The notes beneath the pieces are model-generated. The model saw nothing but the letters and a program-made list of their open reading frames with translations. It did no database searches and was not told the origin of the DNA. DNA of 64,000 nucleotides from an uncultured Lachnospiraceae bacterium (GTDB lineage Bacteria; Bacillota; Clostridia; Lachnospirales; Lachnospiraceae). The DNA lies in contig CAJOGN010000002.1 of the NCBI GenBank assembly GCA_905234245.1, forward strand, positions 1 to 64,000. Direction: 5' to 3'. The position numbers and the translations under genes were made by a program. Positions 7,800-15,683 of this stretch are shown here, piece by piece (position 1 is the first letter of the stretch; each line of letters starts with the position of its first letter).

Positions 7800-8052
7800 T
7801 AGAGAGGCATTAATGTTTAGCCTTGTTTTTTCTGATGGGACTGGGAACATCCCTTGTGGACAGATGAAAGCAATACTTGAAGTAGTAAAAGCACTACCAC
7901 TCGCACAGCCAAAGATTGTCAGGTGTGCAGATTGTCAGAAATACATTGACTATAGATGTCGGGATGAACATGCTAACTTAAATGATTGGCGGCACGAAGA
8001 CGATTATTGTAGTTTTGGTAAACGCCGGGAGGATGACTATGAGACTGATTGA
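7783..8052 (+). CDS. small zinc-binding protein, LIDxDxL family
   Basis: Start ATG 7783 or GTG 7786; the GTG has the better spacing from GGGAGG, so the exact start is open. The protein has 'LIDREALM', 'LPLAQPKIVRCADCQKYIDY' (20 residues) and 'DDYCSFGKR', a CxxC...C knuckle. It is a close relative of the next gene, both ending 'DDYCSFG.RRE' or 'NDYCSYGERRE'. Confidence 0.6.
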   Translation: MVNLIDREALMFSLVFSDGTGNIPCGQMKAILEVVKALPLAQPKIVRCADCQKYIDYRCRDEHANLNDWRHEDDYCSFGKRREDDYETD

Positions 8053-8350
8053 TGTGGATGCGCTGAATGATACCGTTGAAAAGTCCATTGCAAAATTCGG
8101 CGAGGTCTTTTCGGAAGACTTAATCACGGGTCTTAAGGCGTGTGTATATATTGCAATGCAACAGCCAACCATTGCACAGCCCGAAATCATCCACTGCCGG
8201 GATTGCAAACATTACTATTTTGCCGATAACAGAATCCCACAGGAACAGCGGTATGTTTGCGACATTGGTGGTGAGATTTGGCAACCAAATGACTATTGTA
8301 GTTATGGTGAACGGCGGGAGGAGTTAAATGAGAGTAAAGAGAGATCTTGA
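8039..8350 (+). CDS. small zinc-binding protein, LIDxDxL family
   Basis: This 103-aa paralogue of the preceding gene overlaps it by 14 bases. It begins MRLIDVDALNDTVEKSI, carries 'QPEIIHCRDCKHYYF' and ends 'NDYCSYGERREE'. Cys and His residues (HCRDCKHY ... VCDIGG ... YCSYG) probably form one zinc site. SD GGGAGG, 8 bases from ATG. Confidence 0.65.
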   Translation: MRLIDVDALNDTVEKSIAKFGEVFSEDLITGLKACVYIAMQQPTIAQPEIIHCRDCKHYYFADNRIPQEQRYVCDIGGEIWQPNDYCSYGERREELNESKERS

Positions 8351-8543
8351 CGGAATCTATCTGAGAATCGAGCGTGATGGGAAGTATCAAAGTTTATGCT
8401 TGTCGGATATGACTTTAAAAGAACTAGATGAGCATCTCAATCCAGAACGTGGGGAGTGGCTCAAAGGTGCTGTAATTCATTTAGCATTAACACTTCATGA
8501 GATTGGTGATCTATTTGATATTGTTGGAGGAACAAACGAATGA
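8328..8543 (+). CDS. small hypothetical protein
   Basis: This 71-aa protein starts within the 3' end of the previous gene after GGGAGGAG. It has a beta-hairpin start (GIYLRIERDGKYQSLCLSDM) and 'LTLKELDEHL'. The end is helical. Unknown function; part of the same operon by overlap on both sides. Confidence 0.55.
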   Translation: MRVKRDLDGIYLRIERDGKYQSLCLSDMTLKELDEHLNPERGEWLKGAVIHLALTLHEIGDLFDIVGGTNE

Positions 8544-8743
8544 GAATAATGGATGGTTATCAGACAGAAAAATATGTAGAGTCACTGATGTCTACTGAGA
8601 CAACTAATCCTCCTACTGAGAAAAACAATCCTCCTAAGATGGTAGGATGGATATGCCCTGTCTGCGGCAGAGGGTTATCACCTTTTACTACTATGTGTCC
8701 TTGTAAAGGTTGGAAAGGATGGGATACCGCATGCATGATTTAA
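8540..8743 (+). CDS. small zinc-ribbon protein
   Basis: This 67-aa protein has a Pro/Thr-rich middle (TTNPPTEKNNPPK) and a C-terminal zinc ribbon, WICPVCGRGLSPFTTMCPC. Only the ribbon is recognisable. It overlaps the stop of the previous gene by 4 bases and the start of the next gene by 13. Confidence 0.6.
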   Translation: MRIMDGYQTEKYVESLMSTETTNPPTEKNNPPKMVGWICPVCGRGLSPFTTMCPCKGWKGWDTACMI

Positions 8744-9129
8744 TTAGCAGAAAATGGCTTATGGAATGTATAGACGAAGGATGGATAAAGTTTGATAGTG
8801 AGAAAGACACAAATTTATATATCCATCTTGTGAGGGATATTGCACCATCCGCACAGCCATACACGGACGAAGAGGTCAAGAAGATTCAAGATCTTGAACA
8901 AGCACAGTTTTACAAAATCCATGATTTGGCTTATCAAGAAGGTAAGGCTGATGCTATGAGGTGGACTTCGTGTAGTGACAGACTTCCAGAATATGGAGAA
9001 GCAGTTCTTACGATTAATGAGGATGAGGATTACGAAGTTAATCATATCATAGATGAAGACACTGGTGAGTGGTTCTACGAAGGTGCTATTGCTTGGATGC
9101 CGCTCCCACCGTATAAGGAGGTAGAGTGA
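8731..9129 (+). CDS. DUF551-like protein with LISR module
   Basis: Start ATG 8731 gives MHDLISRKWLMECIDEG. Order: LISR module, linker 'IAPSAQPYTDEEVKKI', a helical segment ending 'GKADAMR', then DUF551-like WTSCSDRLPEYGEAVLTI ... AIAWMPLPPYKE. It is the most complete chimera of the two main modules in this array. Function unknown. Confidence 0.65.
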   Translation: MHDLISRKWLMECIDEGWIKFDSEKDTNLYIHLVRDIAPSAQPYTDEEVKKIQDLEQAQFYKIHDLAYQEGKADAMRWTSCSDRLPEYGEAVLTINEDEDYEVNHIIDEDTGEWFYEGAIAWMPLPPYKEVE

Positions 9130-9452
9130 TGGACAAAGCCATAAGTAAAGCAAGCGTTTGTGAAATCTTAGCAGACATGTACCCCACAGACGGGGAGAAA
9201 GTTATCTCTGTCGAGAGTATTGACGAGGCTTATGATAAAATTATAAAACTACCAACCATACAGAGTGAACAACATTGGATTCCGTGTAGTGTAAAAGTAC
9301 CAGAAGTAATAGGTGATTATCTTACTACAACAATAGATAAGGGTGTCTACTGTGATCTTTGGAATGGTGTAAACTTTAACAGGACTGAGTTGGTAATAGC
9401 GTGGATGCCCATACCAGAACCTTATGAAGGAGATAGCGATGGAACATGTTGA
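9129..9452 (+). CDS. DUF551-like protein
   Basis: This 107-aa protein starts at ATG 9129 after AAGGAGG. It has a degenerate LISR-like N terminus (KAISKASVCEILADM), 'LPTIQSEQHW', and a DUF551-like end (WIPCSVKVPEVIGDYL ... VIAWMPIPEPYEG). The domain has lost the usual 'SERLPE' and reads 'SVKVPE', so this copy has diverged. Confidence 0.65.
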   Translation: MDKAISKASVCEILADMYPTDGEKVISVESIDEAYDKIIKLPTIQSEQHWIPCSVKVPEVIGDYLTTTIDKGVYCDLWNGVNFNRTELVIAWMPIPEPYEGDSDGTC

Positions 9453-9681
9453 GATGATAGTTGAGTATCTTACTGATGGGTCAGACTTCCAGTATTACGA
9501 CAATCATGGAACAGTTATCCGCTGTAAGAATTGTAAACACTGGATGCCATATGACTGGATGTTTAGTGAAGTATGGAAATCAAATAATATAGAAGACTAT
9601 CCAGAAGAAGAAATTGGATGTACCTATTGTGATATGAATATGTCTGCTAATGATTTTTGTAGTCGAGGAGAAAAGAAATGA
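9439..9681 (+). CDS. small zinc-binding protein
   Basis: Start ATG 9439 follows GAAGGAG. The 80-aa protein has 'IRCKNCKHWMPYDW' and a second Cys pair (GCTYCDMNMSANDFCSRGEKK), the pattern C-C-H ... C-C ... C typical of the stand-alone zinc modules in this block. Function unknown. Confidence 0.6.
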   Translation: MEHVEMIVEYLTDGSDFQYYDNHGTVIRCKNCKHWMPYDWMFSEVWKSNNIEDYPEEEIGCTYCDMNMSANDFCSRGEKK

Positions 9682-9959
9682 ACAAACCAATTACTAAACA
9701 AGAAGCACTTCAAGCCATAGAGGATATCTACGACAACTGCGAGGAAATAGTATTTCATCTCACACCAGAAGAGGACACGGGATATAGGATGCGTTCTGAC
9801 TATGATAAGGTAAGAAACTTTATTACTAATATGCCGCAATATATTATTCGTTGTCAGGATTGTAAGTATGGTGATGGCCCCGCTCATAATGTTAGATGTT
9901 CTCAATTCTATGGTGCGGGTTGTTATAATGGTTTTTGTAATTGGGGTGAAAAGAAGTAA
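9678..9959 (+). CDS. small zinc-binding protein
   Basis: This 93-aa protein overlaps the previous gene by 4 bases. The helical N terminus (TKQEALQAIEDIYDNCEEI) is followed by 'IIRCQDCKYGDGP' and 'GCYNGFCNWGEKK'. The ending 'FC(N/S)(W/R)GEKK' is nearly the same as in the gene before it, showing another local duplication. Last gene of this operon. Confidence 0.6.
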   Translation: MNKPITKQEALQAIEDIYDNCEEIVFHLTPEEDTGYRMRSDYDKVRNFITNMPQYIIRCQDCKYGDGPAHNVRCSQFYGAGCYNGFCNWGEKK

Positions 9960-9984
9960 AAATAAGCACAAAATAATAAATTAC

Positions 9985-10014
9985 TTGACATAATAATCAT
10001 AAATGTGGTATAAT
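9985..10014 (+). promoter_or_regulatory. sigma70-type promoter
   Basis: TTGACA (9985-9990) and TATAAT (10009-10014) are separated by 18 bases in an intergenic gap, 33 bases before the start of the next gene. The 25 bases before it contain GCACAAAATAATA, the same string that occurs at about 16597 in the first polymerase intron. Confidence 0.8.
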
Positions 10015-10046
10015 ATAGTATAAAATAATTATAAAGGAGTATGCTT

Positions 10047-10331
10047 ATGAATCTACCACAAGCAACAGTTAATCTACGCTCCGATGGAGTAATGGCATCT
10101 GTAGTCTTCGGCTCACCGGGGGATTTCCAAGTAACTACTATCATGGCTTACTATGACTACGACATCCAGTCTTGGTGTGATTGGGACTTGTCCAAAGAGA
10201 ATGGTAAGCCAGTCCTCGTTGAGAAGATTACAGATGAATTTATTCAACGGGTTATTGATTGGGAAACTGTTAATACGGATTCATACAAGATGTATGATGG
10301 ATTCTACTCTTTTGAGGTGAGTGAACAATGA
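10047..10331 (+). CDS. hypothetical early protein
   Basis: Two ATGs exist; 10041 is one base from AAAGGAG, so 10047 (MNLPQATVNLRSDGVM) is preferred. The 94-aa protein is beta-rich with many aromatic residues (MAYYDYDIQSWCDWDLSKEN). First gene behind the promoter at 9985. No family recognised. Confidence 0.6.
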   Translation: MNLPQATVNLRSDGVMASVVFGSPGDFQVTTIMAYYDYDIQSWCDWDLSKENGKPVLVEKITDEFIQRVIDWETVNTDSYKMYDGFYSFEVSEQ

Positions 10332-10633
10332 TTAAGGAATGGCTGAGGCAGACTAAGGACTACGCTAATAAGATAGCTAGACCAGACCTTATCTGTAATG
10401 ATGGTTTCTCAATGTCGGTACAAGCGAGTACGTTTACATTTTGTGAACCTCTATCTGATGTAGCAGACAGTTACTCTAAGGTCTGTGTCTCATCTCCTAG
10501 CGAAGCTGAACCATTACTTGAACCTTATGGAGTAGAAAATAAAAGTGGAACTATTATCTACCGTTATGTGCCAGTTGAAATTGTAGACAAAATAATTTCT
10601 AAGCATAATGGTATAAAAGCGGACATTGGATAA
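10328..10633 (+). CDS. hypothetical protein, paralogue A
   Basis: This 101-aa protein starts in an ATGA overlap. It shares MI(K/N)EW(L/I)R, 'LIC(N/K)DGF(S/E)MSVQAS', 'Y(R/G)YVPVE(I/L)V(D/E)KII(S/N)KH(N/G)GI' with the gene at 10672, clearly a tandem duplication. The 'DGFxMSVQAS' segment recurs in phage small proteins as I recall. Function unknown. Confidence 0.6.
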   Translation: MIKEWLRQTKDYANKIARPDLICNDGFSMSVQASTFTFCEPLSDVADSYSKVCVSSPSEAEPLLEPYGVENKSGTIIYRYVPVEIVDKIISKHNGIKADIG

Positions 10634-10671
10634 AACCGTACATTAAATGTCCACCCTTTGGAGATTGTGAA

Positions 10672-10965
10672 ATGATTAACGAATGGATAAGAGAACATAG
10701 ATTTAACAGTTGGTTAACCAGGCGTCTTATCTGCAAAGATGGATTTGAGATGTCTGTTCAGGCAAGCAATGTACACTACTGTTCTCCGAGAATTGATAAT
10801 GCTACTTACAGCGAGATTGAAGTTGGTTATCCTTCTGTTATTGAAGAGGAACTACTTGACTACGCAGAGGACAGATTAAGACCTACTAAGACGGTTTATG
10901 GTTATGTGCCTGTTGAGTTAGTAGAAAAGATAATCAATAAACACGGGGGTATTGCAGATGATTAA
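10672..10965 (+). CDS. hypothetical protein, paralogue B
   Basis: This 97-aa paralogue of the previous gene is separated from it by 38 bases (10634-10671) that include a GGAG ribosome binding site. The conserved ends and variable centre indicate divergence after duplication. Overlaps the next ORF. Confidence 0.6.
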   Translation: MINEWIREHRFNSWLTRRLICKDGFEMSVQASNVHYCSPRIDNATYSEIEVGYPSVIEEELLDYAEDRLRPTKTVYGYVPVELVEKIINKHGGIADD

Positions 10966-11170
10966 TGCCTGTTTACTGGTAAGTAAGACTACCTATGAAG
11001 TATGGAATATCTACTGTGATAATGAGTCCAGAGATGAGATTGTAACTTATTGTTTCGACAGGATAACCAATAAGGAATTACCACATAAGAGTAATTGCCC
11101 TCATGGGGAAAGCTATTCACTCTCTCCTACTGACAATGGTTATCACTTTACATGGTGGAGGAATGAATGA
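10958..11170 (+). CDS. small hypothetical protein
   Basis: Start ATG 10958 is preceded by GGGGG. The 70-aa protein contains 'VWNIYCDNESRDEIVTYCF' and 'NCPHGESYSLSPTDNGYHF' with three Cys and several His residues. No known domain is recognised. Overlaps the next gene. Confidence 0.5.
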   Translation: MINACLLVSKTTYEVWNIYCDNESRDEIVTYCFDRITNKELPHKSNCPHGESYSLSPTDNGYHFTWWRNE

Positions 11171-11535
11171 TGAAACCAATAATTAACCCGTGGCTGTTTT
11201 ATTTAACAGATGTACTCAGTGGTATAAAGTGGCTACTTGTTGTGTTCTTTGCTGTTGCTTTATTTGTATACTTATTTGGTCTTTGTATATATCTTTTAGA
11301 TATGCAAGAATTACCTGATTGGCATAAACTGAAGAATATAGTGTTTCTTGTTATTCCAATTATAATTGGTCTTCTGATTCCAGAAGAGAAAACAGTTTAT
11401 AAAATGCTTATTGCTTCTTACACTACTCCAAACAACATAGAGTATGTTAAGGAGACTGGCAAGGATTTAGTGGACTATATTATTGAGAAAGCGAATGAAC
11501 TAGAAAGGGTACAGTATGAAAAAAATTCCAAGTGA
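11167..11535 (+). CDS. membrane protein
   Basis: This 122-aa protein has two hydrophobic helices (about residues 18-45, GIKWLLVVFFAVALFVYLFG, and 55-71, IVFLVIPIIIGLLIP) followed by a cytoplasmic-looking helical tail (VYKMLIASYTTPNNIEYVKE). I recall closely similar membrane proteins in Clostridia phage early regions, without known function. Not obviously a holin. Confidence 0.6.
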   Translation: MMKPIINPWLFYLTDVLSGIKWLLVVFFAVALFVYLFGLCIYLLDMQELPDWHKLKNIVFLVIPIIIGLLIPEEKTVYKMLIASYTTPNNIEYVKETGKDLVDYIIEKANELERVQYEKNSK

Positions 11536-11764
11536 TTTAACAACTGACCATATGAATGTCATTATTTCTATTACATCTGAAGATGGAGTTATTGGCAAAG
11601 TAGTTCTGCCAGTTAACGAATTGTTAGATAATAATTTTCTTCAAATACCATTAGGTGCTTATATTGGTGAACTGCTTAGTTCAAACGAAGATATGTATAC
11701 ACCTTGGAATGAAGTATTTGAAGCACACGAAGAAGGAGATATTTATTATGGAGGATTACAGTAA
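11516..11764 (+). CDS. small hypothetical protein
   Basis: This 82-aa acidic protein overlaps the preceding gene by 20 bases. Sequence features: 'MNVIISITSEDGVIGKVVLP' then 'VNELLDNNF'. Predicted beta-alpha. No family recognised. Confidence 0.5.
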   Translation: MKKIPSDLTTDHMNVIISITSEDGVIGKVVLPVNELLDNNFLQIPLGAYIGELLSSNEDMYTPWNEVFEAHEEGDIYYGGLQ

Positions 11765-11909
11765 TTTTAGACTGCGCTACTCTCTCACTGACGAGAATGG
11801 CAATGAACTGAGACATGTGACTTTTCAGCCGCCGTGGAAACCTTATCAGAAAGCTATGATTAAAGCTATGCTTGAACCGCCGAAGGAGGCTGAAGATGAG
11901 AGACATTAG
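11748..11909 (+). CDS. small hypothetical protein
   Basis: Start ATG 11748 follows AGAAGGAG and overlaps the previous stop. The 53-aa product (MEDYSNFRLRYSLTDENGNE ...) ends with 'KAMIKAMLEPPKEAEDERH'. Tight overlaps on both sides support it. Function unknown. Confidence 0.45.
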   Translation: MEDYSNFRLRYSLTDENGNELRHVTFQPPWKPYQKAMIKAMLEPPKEAEDERH

Positions 11910-12252
11910 TTTTAAAGGCAGGAACAATAAGGGTATCTGGTGGCATGGTTCTTTAGTTGGTATAGAATGTATTGTTGACAAAGATGGTGAACGCCATGAG
12001 GTAGATGCAGATACCGTTTCTGAATTTACTGGAGAGTCAGATGTATACCGTGACCCTGTGTACGAAAATGATATTGTATGGTTTGAAACTATTCATGGTG
12101 GAGACTTATATAAAGGCATTGTCTATTATGAGGATGGTTCTTTTAAGGTAGATATCTGTAATAACCGTGGTATCTCTACTAACGAGGAGAACTTCTTCTT
12201 CCATGAAGTTATTATCAATGAAAAGATTTGTAGTTGTTTTGATATTAAGTAG
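11896..12252 (+). CDS. YopX-like protein
   Basis: Start ATG 11896 follows AAGGAGG. The 118-aa protein begins MRDISFKGRNNKGIWWHGSL and has 'SEFTGESDVYRDPVYENDIV', matching the YopX family pattern (MREIKFRG...W.YG ... V...TGL.D..G..IYEGDI(V/I)). YopX proteins are widespread in Gram-positive phages, form beta-rich folds, and have no settled function. Confidence 0.7.
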   Translation: MRDISFKGRNNKGIWWHGSLVGIECIVDKDGERHEVDADTVSEFTGESDVYRDPVYENDIVWFETIHGGDLYKGIVYYEDGSFKVDICNNRGISTNEENFFFHEVIINEKICSCFDIK

Positions 12253-12271
12253 AAAATAATCAGAGGTAATT

Positions 12272-12553
12272 ATGTATATAGAAACAGTTCCAAAACATTT
12301 TGTAGAAGCTACGGAATTAGAGTTTGATATATTCCGTACTCTTCATCTAGGTCTTAGTTATTGTAACCTGACATCTCAGACATTAAGTATTCATGATGAT
12401 GGTCTTGTCGCTAGAGATTATCCATATACTATGTCGGCTTGGTATGACTATGGTTTGGATATAGGTTTTATCTGTGAAAACATTAACGAGTTTAAGAAGG
12501 GGTTAAGGTATGTCGAAGATGATAGCAAACGCAGAAATCACTGTTGGAAATGA
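12272..12553 (+). CDS. hypothetical protein
   Basis: This 93-aa protein is preceded by CAGAGG and by the sequence AGAAAATAATC. It contains 'LHLGLSYCNLTSQTLSIHDD' and 'YDYGLDIGFICENINEF'. No known family. Its 3' end overlaps the next gene by 44 bases. Confidence 0.5.
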   Translation: MYIETVPKHFVEATELEFDIFRTLHLGLSYCNLTSQTLSIHDDGLVARDYPYTMSAWYDYGLDIGFICENINEFKKGLRYVEDDSKRRNHCWK

Positions 12554-12719
12554 TGGCAATTGGTATGTTTATATTAACGGTAATGAGGTTAACTGCTCTT
12601 CTGCTACTCTTTGGTTAGATAAAGGTGGAGTACCGCAGTTAGATATTACTGTTCCTGTAGATAAGTTCACATTCTGCGATCATGTTGTAGTAGATGTTGT
12701 GGAGGATGATTTAAAGTAA
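12510..12719 (+). CDS. small hypothetical protein
   Basis: This 69-aa beta-rich protein (GNDGNWYVYINGNEVNCSSA) starts inside the previous gene after AAGGGG. Ends one base into the next ATG. Function unknown. Confidence 0.5.
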   Translation: MSKMIANAEITVGNDGNWYVYINGNEVNCSSATLWLDKGGVPQLDITVPVDKFTFCDHVVVDVVEDDLK

Positions 12720-12850
12720 TGGATGATTGGGATGATATCTGCTATGAATGTGGCGGCTATGGTGATGATTATTATTACGATGAGGAATTAGATGAACTGG
12801 TTTGCCGTTGTGATACTTGTTGTTTCAATCATTGGGGAGATGACACATGA
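12719..12850 (+). CDS. small zinc-ribbon-like protein
   Basis: This 43-aa ORF starts at the TAATG overlap. It has CYECGGYGDDYYYDEELDEL then VCRCDTCC: a CxxC...CxCxxC pattern with a very acidic middle. It overlaps the next gene by 4 bases. Probably binds one zinc. Confidence 0.5.
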   Translation: MDDWDDICYECGGYGDDYYYDEELDELVCRCDTCCFNHWGDDT

Positions 12851-13470
12851 AGTGGTATTACCATAACAATAAGAAAAACAGAAAGAAACTAAAGAAGAAG
12901 AAATTGATTAATAAGAAACTTTGTAAGAAGTATCCGTGGCTTATCCCTCGTGACTGGCGTGGTAAGAAGTATAAGGACTATGACTACTCTTATCATACTC
13001 TTGATGATGTAAAAGGTTGGTGGAAGTGCTTTGGTGAGATGATGTGTGAGGAGTTGCTAGTTGCACTAAAGAAAGTACATCATGTTAATGATTTTCATAT
13101 TCTTGAGTATAAAGAAAAGTATGGCGAGATGGTTCTTATAACTACTTATTTTAATGAAGAGATAACTAGAATCATCAGTAAATATGAACTAATCTCAGGA
13201 CATGTATGTATCTTCTGTGGCAAGCCTGATGTAGCGCAGACCACTAGAGTATGGATAGAACCTCTTTGTGAGAAGTGTTGGGGTAGATTCCCATATGTAG
13301 ATAACAAGACATATGAAGAGGATACCGATTATGAGAATAGAATGATTCCAGATACTTTACGGTGGCGTACTTGGTCTAATGGTGTGGTTGAACATTCTAT
13401 GGATATATCAGATACAGTACAGAAGATAAGGAGTAGATATGCACAACACCTAAAAAAATCGGAGGGTTAG
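12847..13470 (+). CDS. zinc-ribbon protein with basic N terminus
   Basis: This 207-aa protein has a very Lys-rich N terminus (residues 7-30, KKNRKKLKKKKLINKKLCKK) suited to nucleic-acid binding. A helical middle follows (ELLVALKKVHHVNDFHILEY), then a zinc ribbon (CIFCGKPDVAQ ... PLCEKCWGR). The 'Y.EKYG.M' and 'CxxCG' arrangement is common in phage hypothetical proteins as I recall. Function unknown. Confidence 0.6.
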   Translation: MKWYYHNNKKNRKKLKKKKLINKKLCKKYPWLIPRDWRGKKYKDYDYSYHTLDDVKGWWKCFGEMMCEELLVALKKVHHVNDFHILEYKEKYGEMVLITTYFNEEITRIISKYELISGHVCIFCGKPDVAQTTRVWIEPLCEKCWGRFPYVDNKTYEEDTDYENRMIPDTLRWRTWSNGVVEHSMDISDTVQKIRSRYAQHLKKSEG

Positions 13471-13474
13471 CAAA

Positions 13475-13708
13475 ATGACACATGATGAATTAAAGATGGA
13501 GCAGATGATTGAGGATTCAGTAATGAGTCCTCTTCAGTCTGTTTTAAAGAAAGCAAAGGTGGATAAACCATCTAAGGAAGTTAGAAAGTTAAGACGGTTT
13601 GAGTGTATCTGGGATGAAGATAAACCAAGCACTATCTATGTTCCAGATGAAATACACAAATTAATCCCACCGGGGTTTGTGGTAGTTATGCCGAAAGGGG
13701 AACTGTAA
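13475..13708 (+). CDS. small hypothetical protein
   Basis: This 77-aa protein has a helical N half and a C half 'TIYVPDEIHKLIPPGFVVVM'. Its stop overlaps the next ATG (TAATG). No family recognised. Confidence 0.5.
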   Translation: MTHDELKMEQMIEDSVMSPLQSVLKKAKVDKPSKEVRKLRRFECIWDEDKPSTIYVPDEIHKLIPPGFVVVMPKGEL

Positions 13709-13884
13709 TGCAATTAGGAAACAGAGATATTGAGTCACTTAGTAAAGGGGAACTTGTAGCTATCTTATCTGCTATCATTCAGCTTTGTTTGGACTGGGCA
13801 GAAATTAAGTACAGTACACTTGGCAGAAAGATAGTTGATGTTCTGAAAGATAGCCAATTGATTAATTACAATGATGTAAATTAA
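13708..13884 (+). CDS. small helical protein
   Basis: This 58-aa ORF starts at the overlapping TAATG. Sequence 'SLSKGELVAILSAIIQLCLD' then 'WAEIKYSTLGRKIVDVLKD' is fully helical and amphipathic. Unknown function. Confidence 0.45.
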   Translation: MQLGNRDIESLSKGELVAILSAIIQLCLDWAEIKYSTLGRKIVDVLKDSQLINYNDVN

Positions 13885-13898
13885 GGAGGAGGTGAATC

Positions 13899-13982
13899 AT
13901 GGTACAGCTTGGATTCTTTTGTGGTGGGTTTGTGGTTGGAGCATTTGTAGTTGTTCTAATCTCAGTAATGCTATGTGAATAA
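13899..13982 (+). CDS. 27-aa membrane peptide
   Basis: A tiny ORF behind a near-perfect ribosome binding site (AGGAGGAGGTGA). It encodes one hydrophobic helix: MVQLGFFCGGFVVGAFVVVL then ISVMLCE. The strong SD argues for translation. It could be a membrane-active early peptide. Confidence 0.45.
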   Translation: MVQLGFFCGGFVVGAFVVVLISVMLCE

Positions 13983-13996
13983 AGGTAGGTATTTGA

Positions 13997-15683
13997 ATGT
14001 CAGAATATGGTGTAAAAATAAGGAACTATCAAGCGGGGAGCATTTTTGAATACAATAATGGCGTAAGAGAAGCCTATGACTTTAAAGATGCAATGCTTAC
14101 AAACAGCTTATTCAGCTATTTTCTGAGAGACCACGGCATGTATGTATCTAGTGGCGGTTCAACAAGAGATATTGTAGGTATTAACTTTGACTATGGTGGT
14201 CAGTCTTATGAGAATCAGGTCAAGCGGATGAAGAAGCTTATCAAGGAGACTGAGGAGTCAGAGAAGCTTTCAGATGAACGTAAGACATATCTGATTGAGA
14301 AGTATAATGAGATACTTGAGACTGTCCATAAGAATAAGGATAAATATGTAAAGCGCAACGCTCAGAGGATTCGGGAAGACTTCTATGAGAATGGCGTGGA
14401 CATTTATTATAACTCTTATCACGAAGGTGAAGCACCTGAGAGAATACATTATAAGATGTTGTATAGGACTCCCGGCAAAGGTAAGAAAGGTTCTTGTATG
14501 TTCATCAGAGAAGAACTTTATGACATTGCTAGAGAGTATCTGTATATGGGTATTAAGTTGCCGGAGGAGAATGCTCCTATTGTAGAGATTGGTGCTTACT
14601 CTTCCTTAGTAACAAGTACGATTGTGGGAACTGTTGAGATTGACCCTAGAAGGATTTTGGTATTAAAGGATGTGGATTCCTTCTTCAAGACAAATGTAGT
14701 GTCTGTTGAGGTAGATGAAAACAAGCAGTGTGTAGCTAAACACATTGATAATTATACACTAAAGAATACTTTGTTTGACGGACAGGCATTGATTGATTTG
14801 AGTATATTTCCTGAGTGGGGTAATGGATATATTCTTCTGAGACAGCACTTTACCAAGTGTGCGGCGTTTGCTACAGATATTCAGTTATTCTTTAGAGACT
14901 ACTTTGGTGATAAGTACGAGACTGCTGAACTAACTGATATGTGGGGTAACAAGATACTAGCGAAGGATGTGTTACTGATAACTACGGATAATGCCATCAA
15001 GTGGAACAAGTTTGATGTCTCATTTGATTATTGGTGTGAATGGGTTAATAAGGGACATAACTTATTTGGTATTGTTAAGACTGCTCATCCTAGCAAGCTT
15101 GGGGATGTTCAGCGTATGAGTTATCAGATGGTTAATGCTCTTAATATAGACACGATGAACGAAGTCATGGATAAGAGTTTTGAATATGTAAATGAACTCA
15201 ACTATGACATGGATGCTTATCTTGATTACTTGGAGCGTAATGCGAACTTTGCTAATGATTACGAGGTAATAGTTGCTATAGTGAAGCATAATCCAGACTT
15301 TGTTAACAGTGATTGGTTTCTTAGAAGAAAGTCTAAAATAATCAATCAGTATGTTAAGAAACTTAGAGCGGGTAAGCTGATACAGAATGCAGACAATTGC
15401 ACAGTTGTACTTTCGCCGATAGCAATGTTGTATCATGCAGTTGGCGATGATGTAGAAAAAGATGATGTGTTTGAAAGTAAGCCTAATTGTATTCAATGTT
15501 ATTCGGCTAGGTTCGATGACGGGCGGTTGTTAGGTGTTTTCAGGAGTCCCTTCAACAGTGAACGAAACTTGTGTTGTCTTGAAAACCACTACGATGACAG
15601 GATGACAAAATATTTTAGGCTAGGAAAATATTGTATTGCAATTAATGGATTACATACAGATATACAAGATCGGAACAATGGGT
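13997..15683 (+). CDS. predicted phage RNA polymerase, exon 1
   Basis: First 562 codons of an 863-aa protein assembled from three exons (13997-15683, 16803-17089, 17367-17984; total 2592 bases, divisible by three). The fragment has 'FDGQALIDLSIFPEWGNGYI', 'LLRQHFTKCAAFATDIQLFF' and 'HNLFGIVKTAHPSKLG', which I associate with phage proteins related to YonO/QDE-1-type single-subunit RNA polymerases (double-psi beta-barrel). This exon ends '...TDIQDRNNG', just before the putative catalytic DxDxD, which lies in exon 2. The length is close to B. subtilis phage SPbeta YonO (about 900 aa). The polymerase call is inference; the splicing is well supported. Confidence 0.5.
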
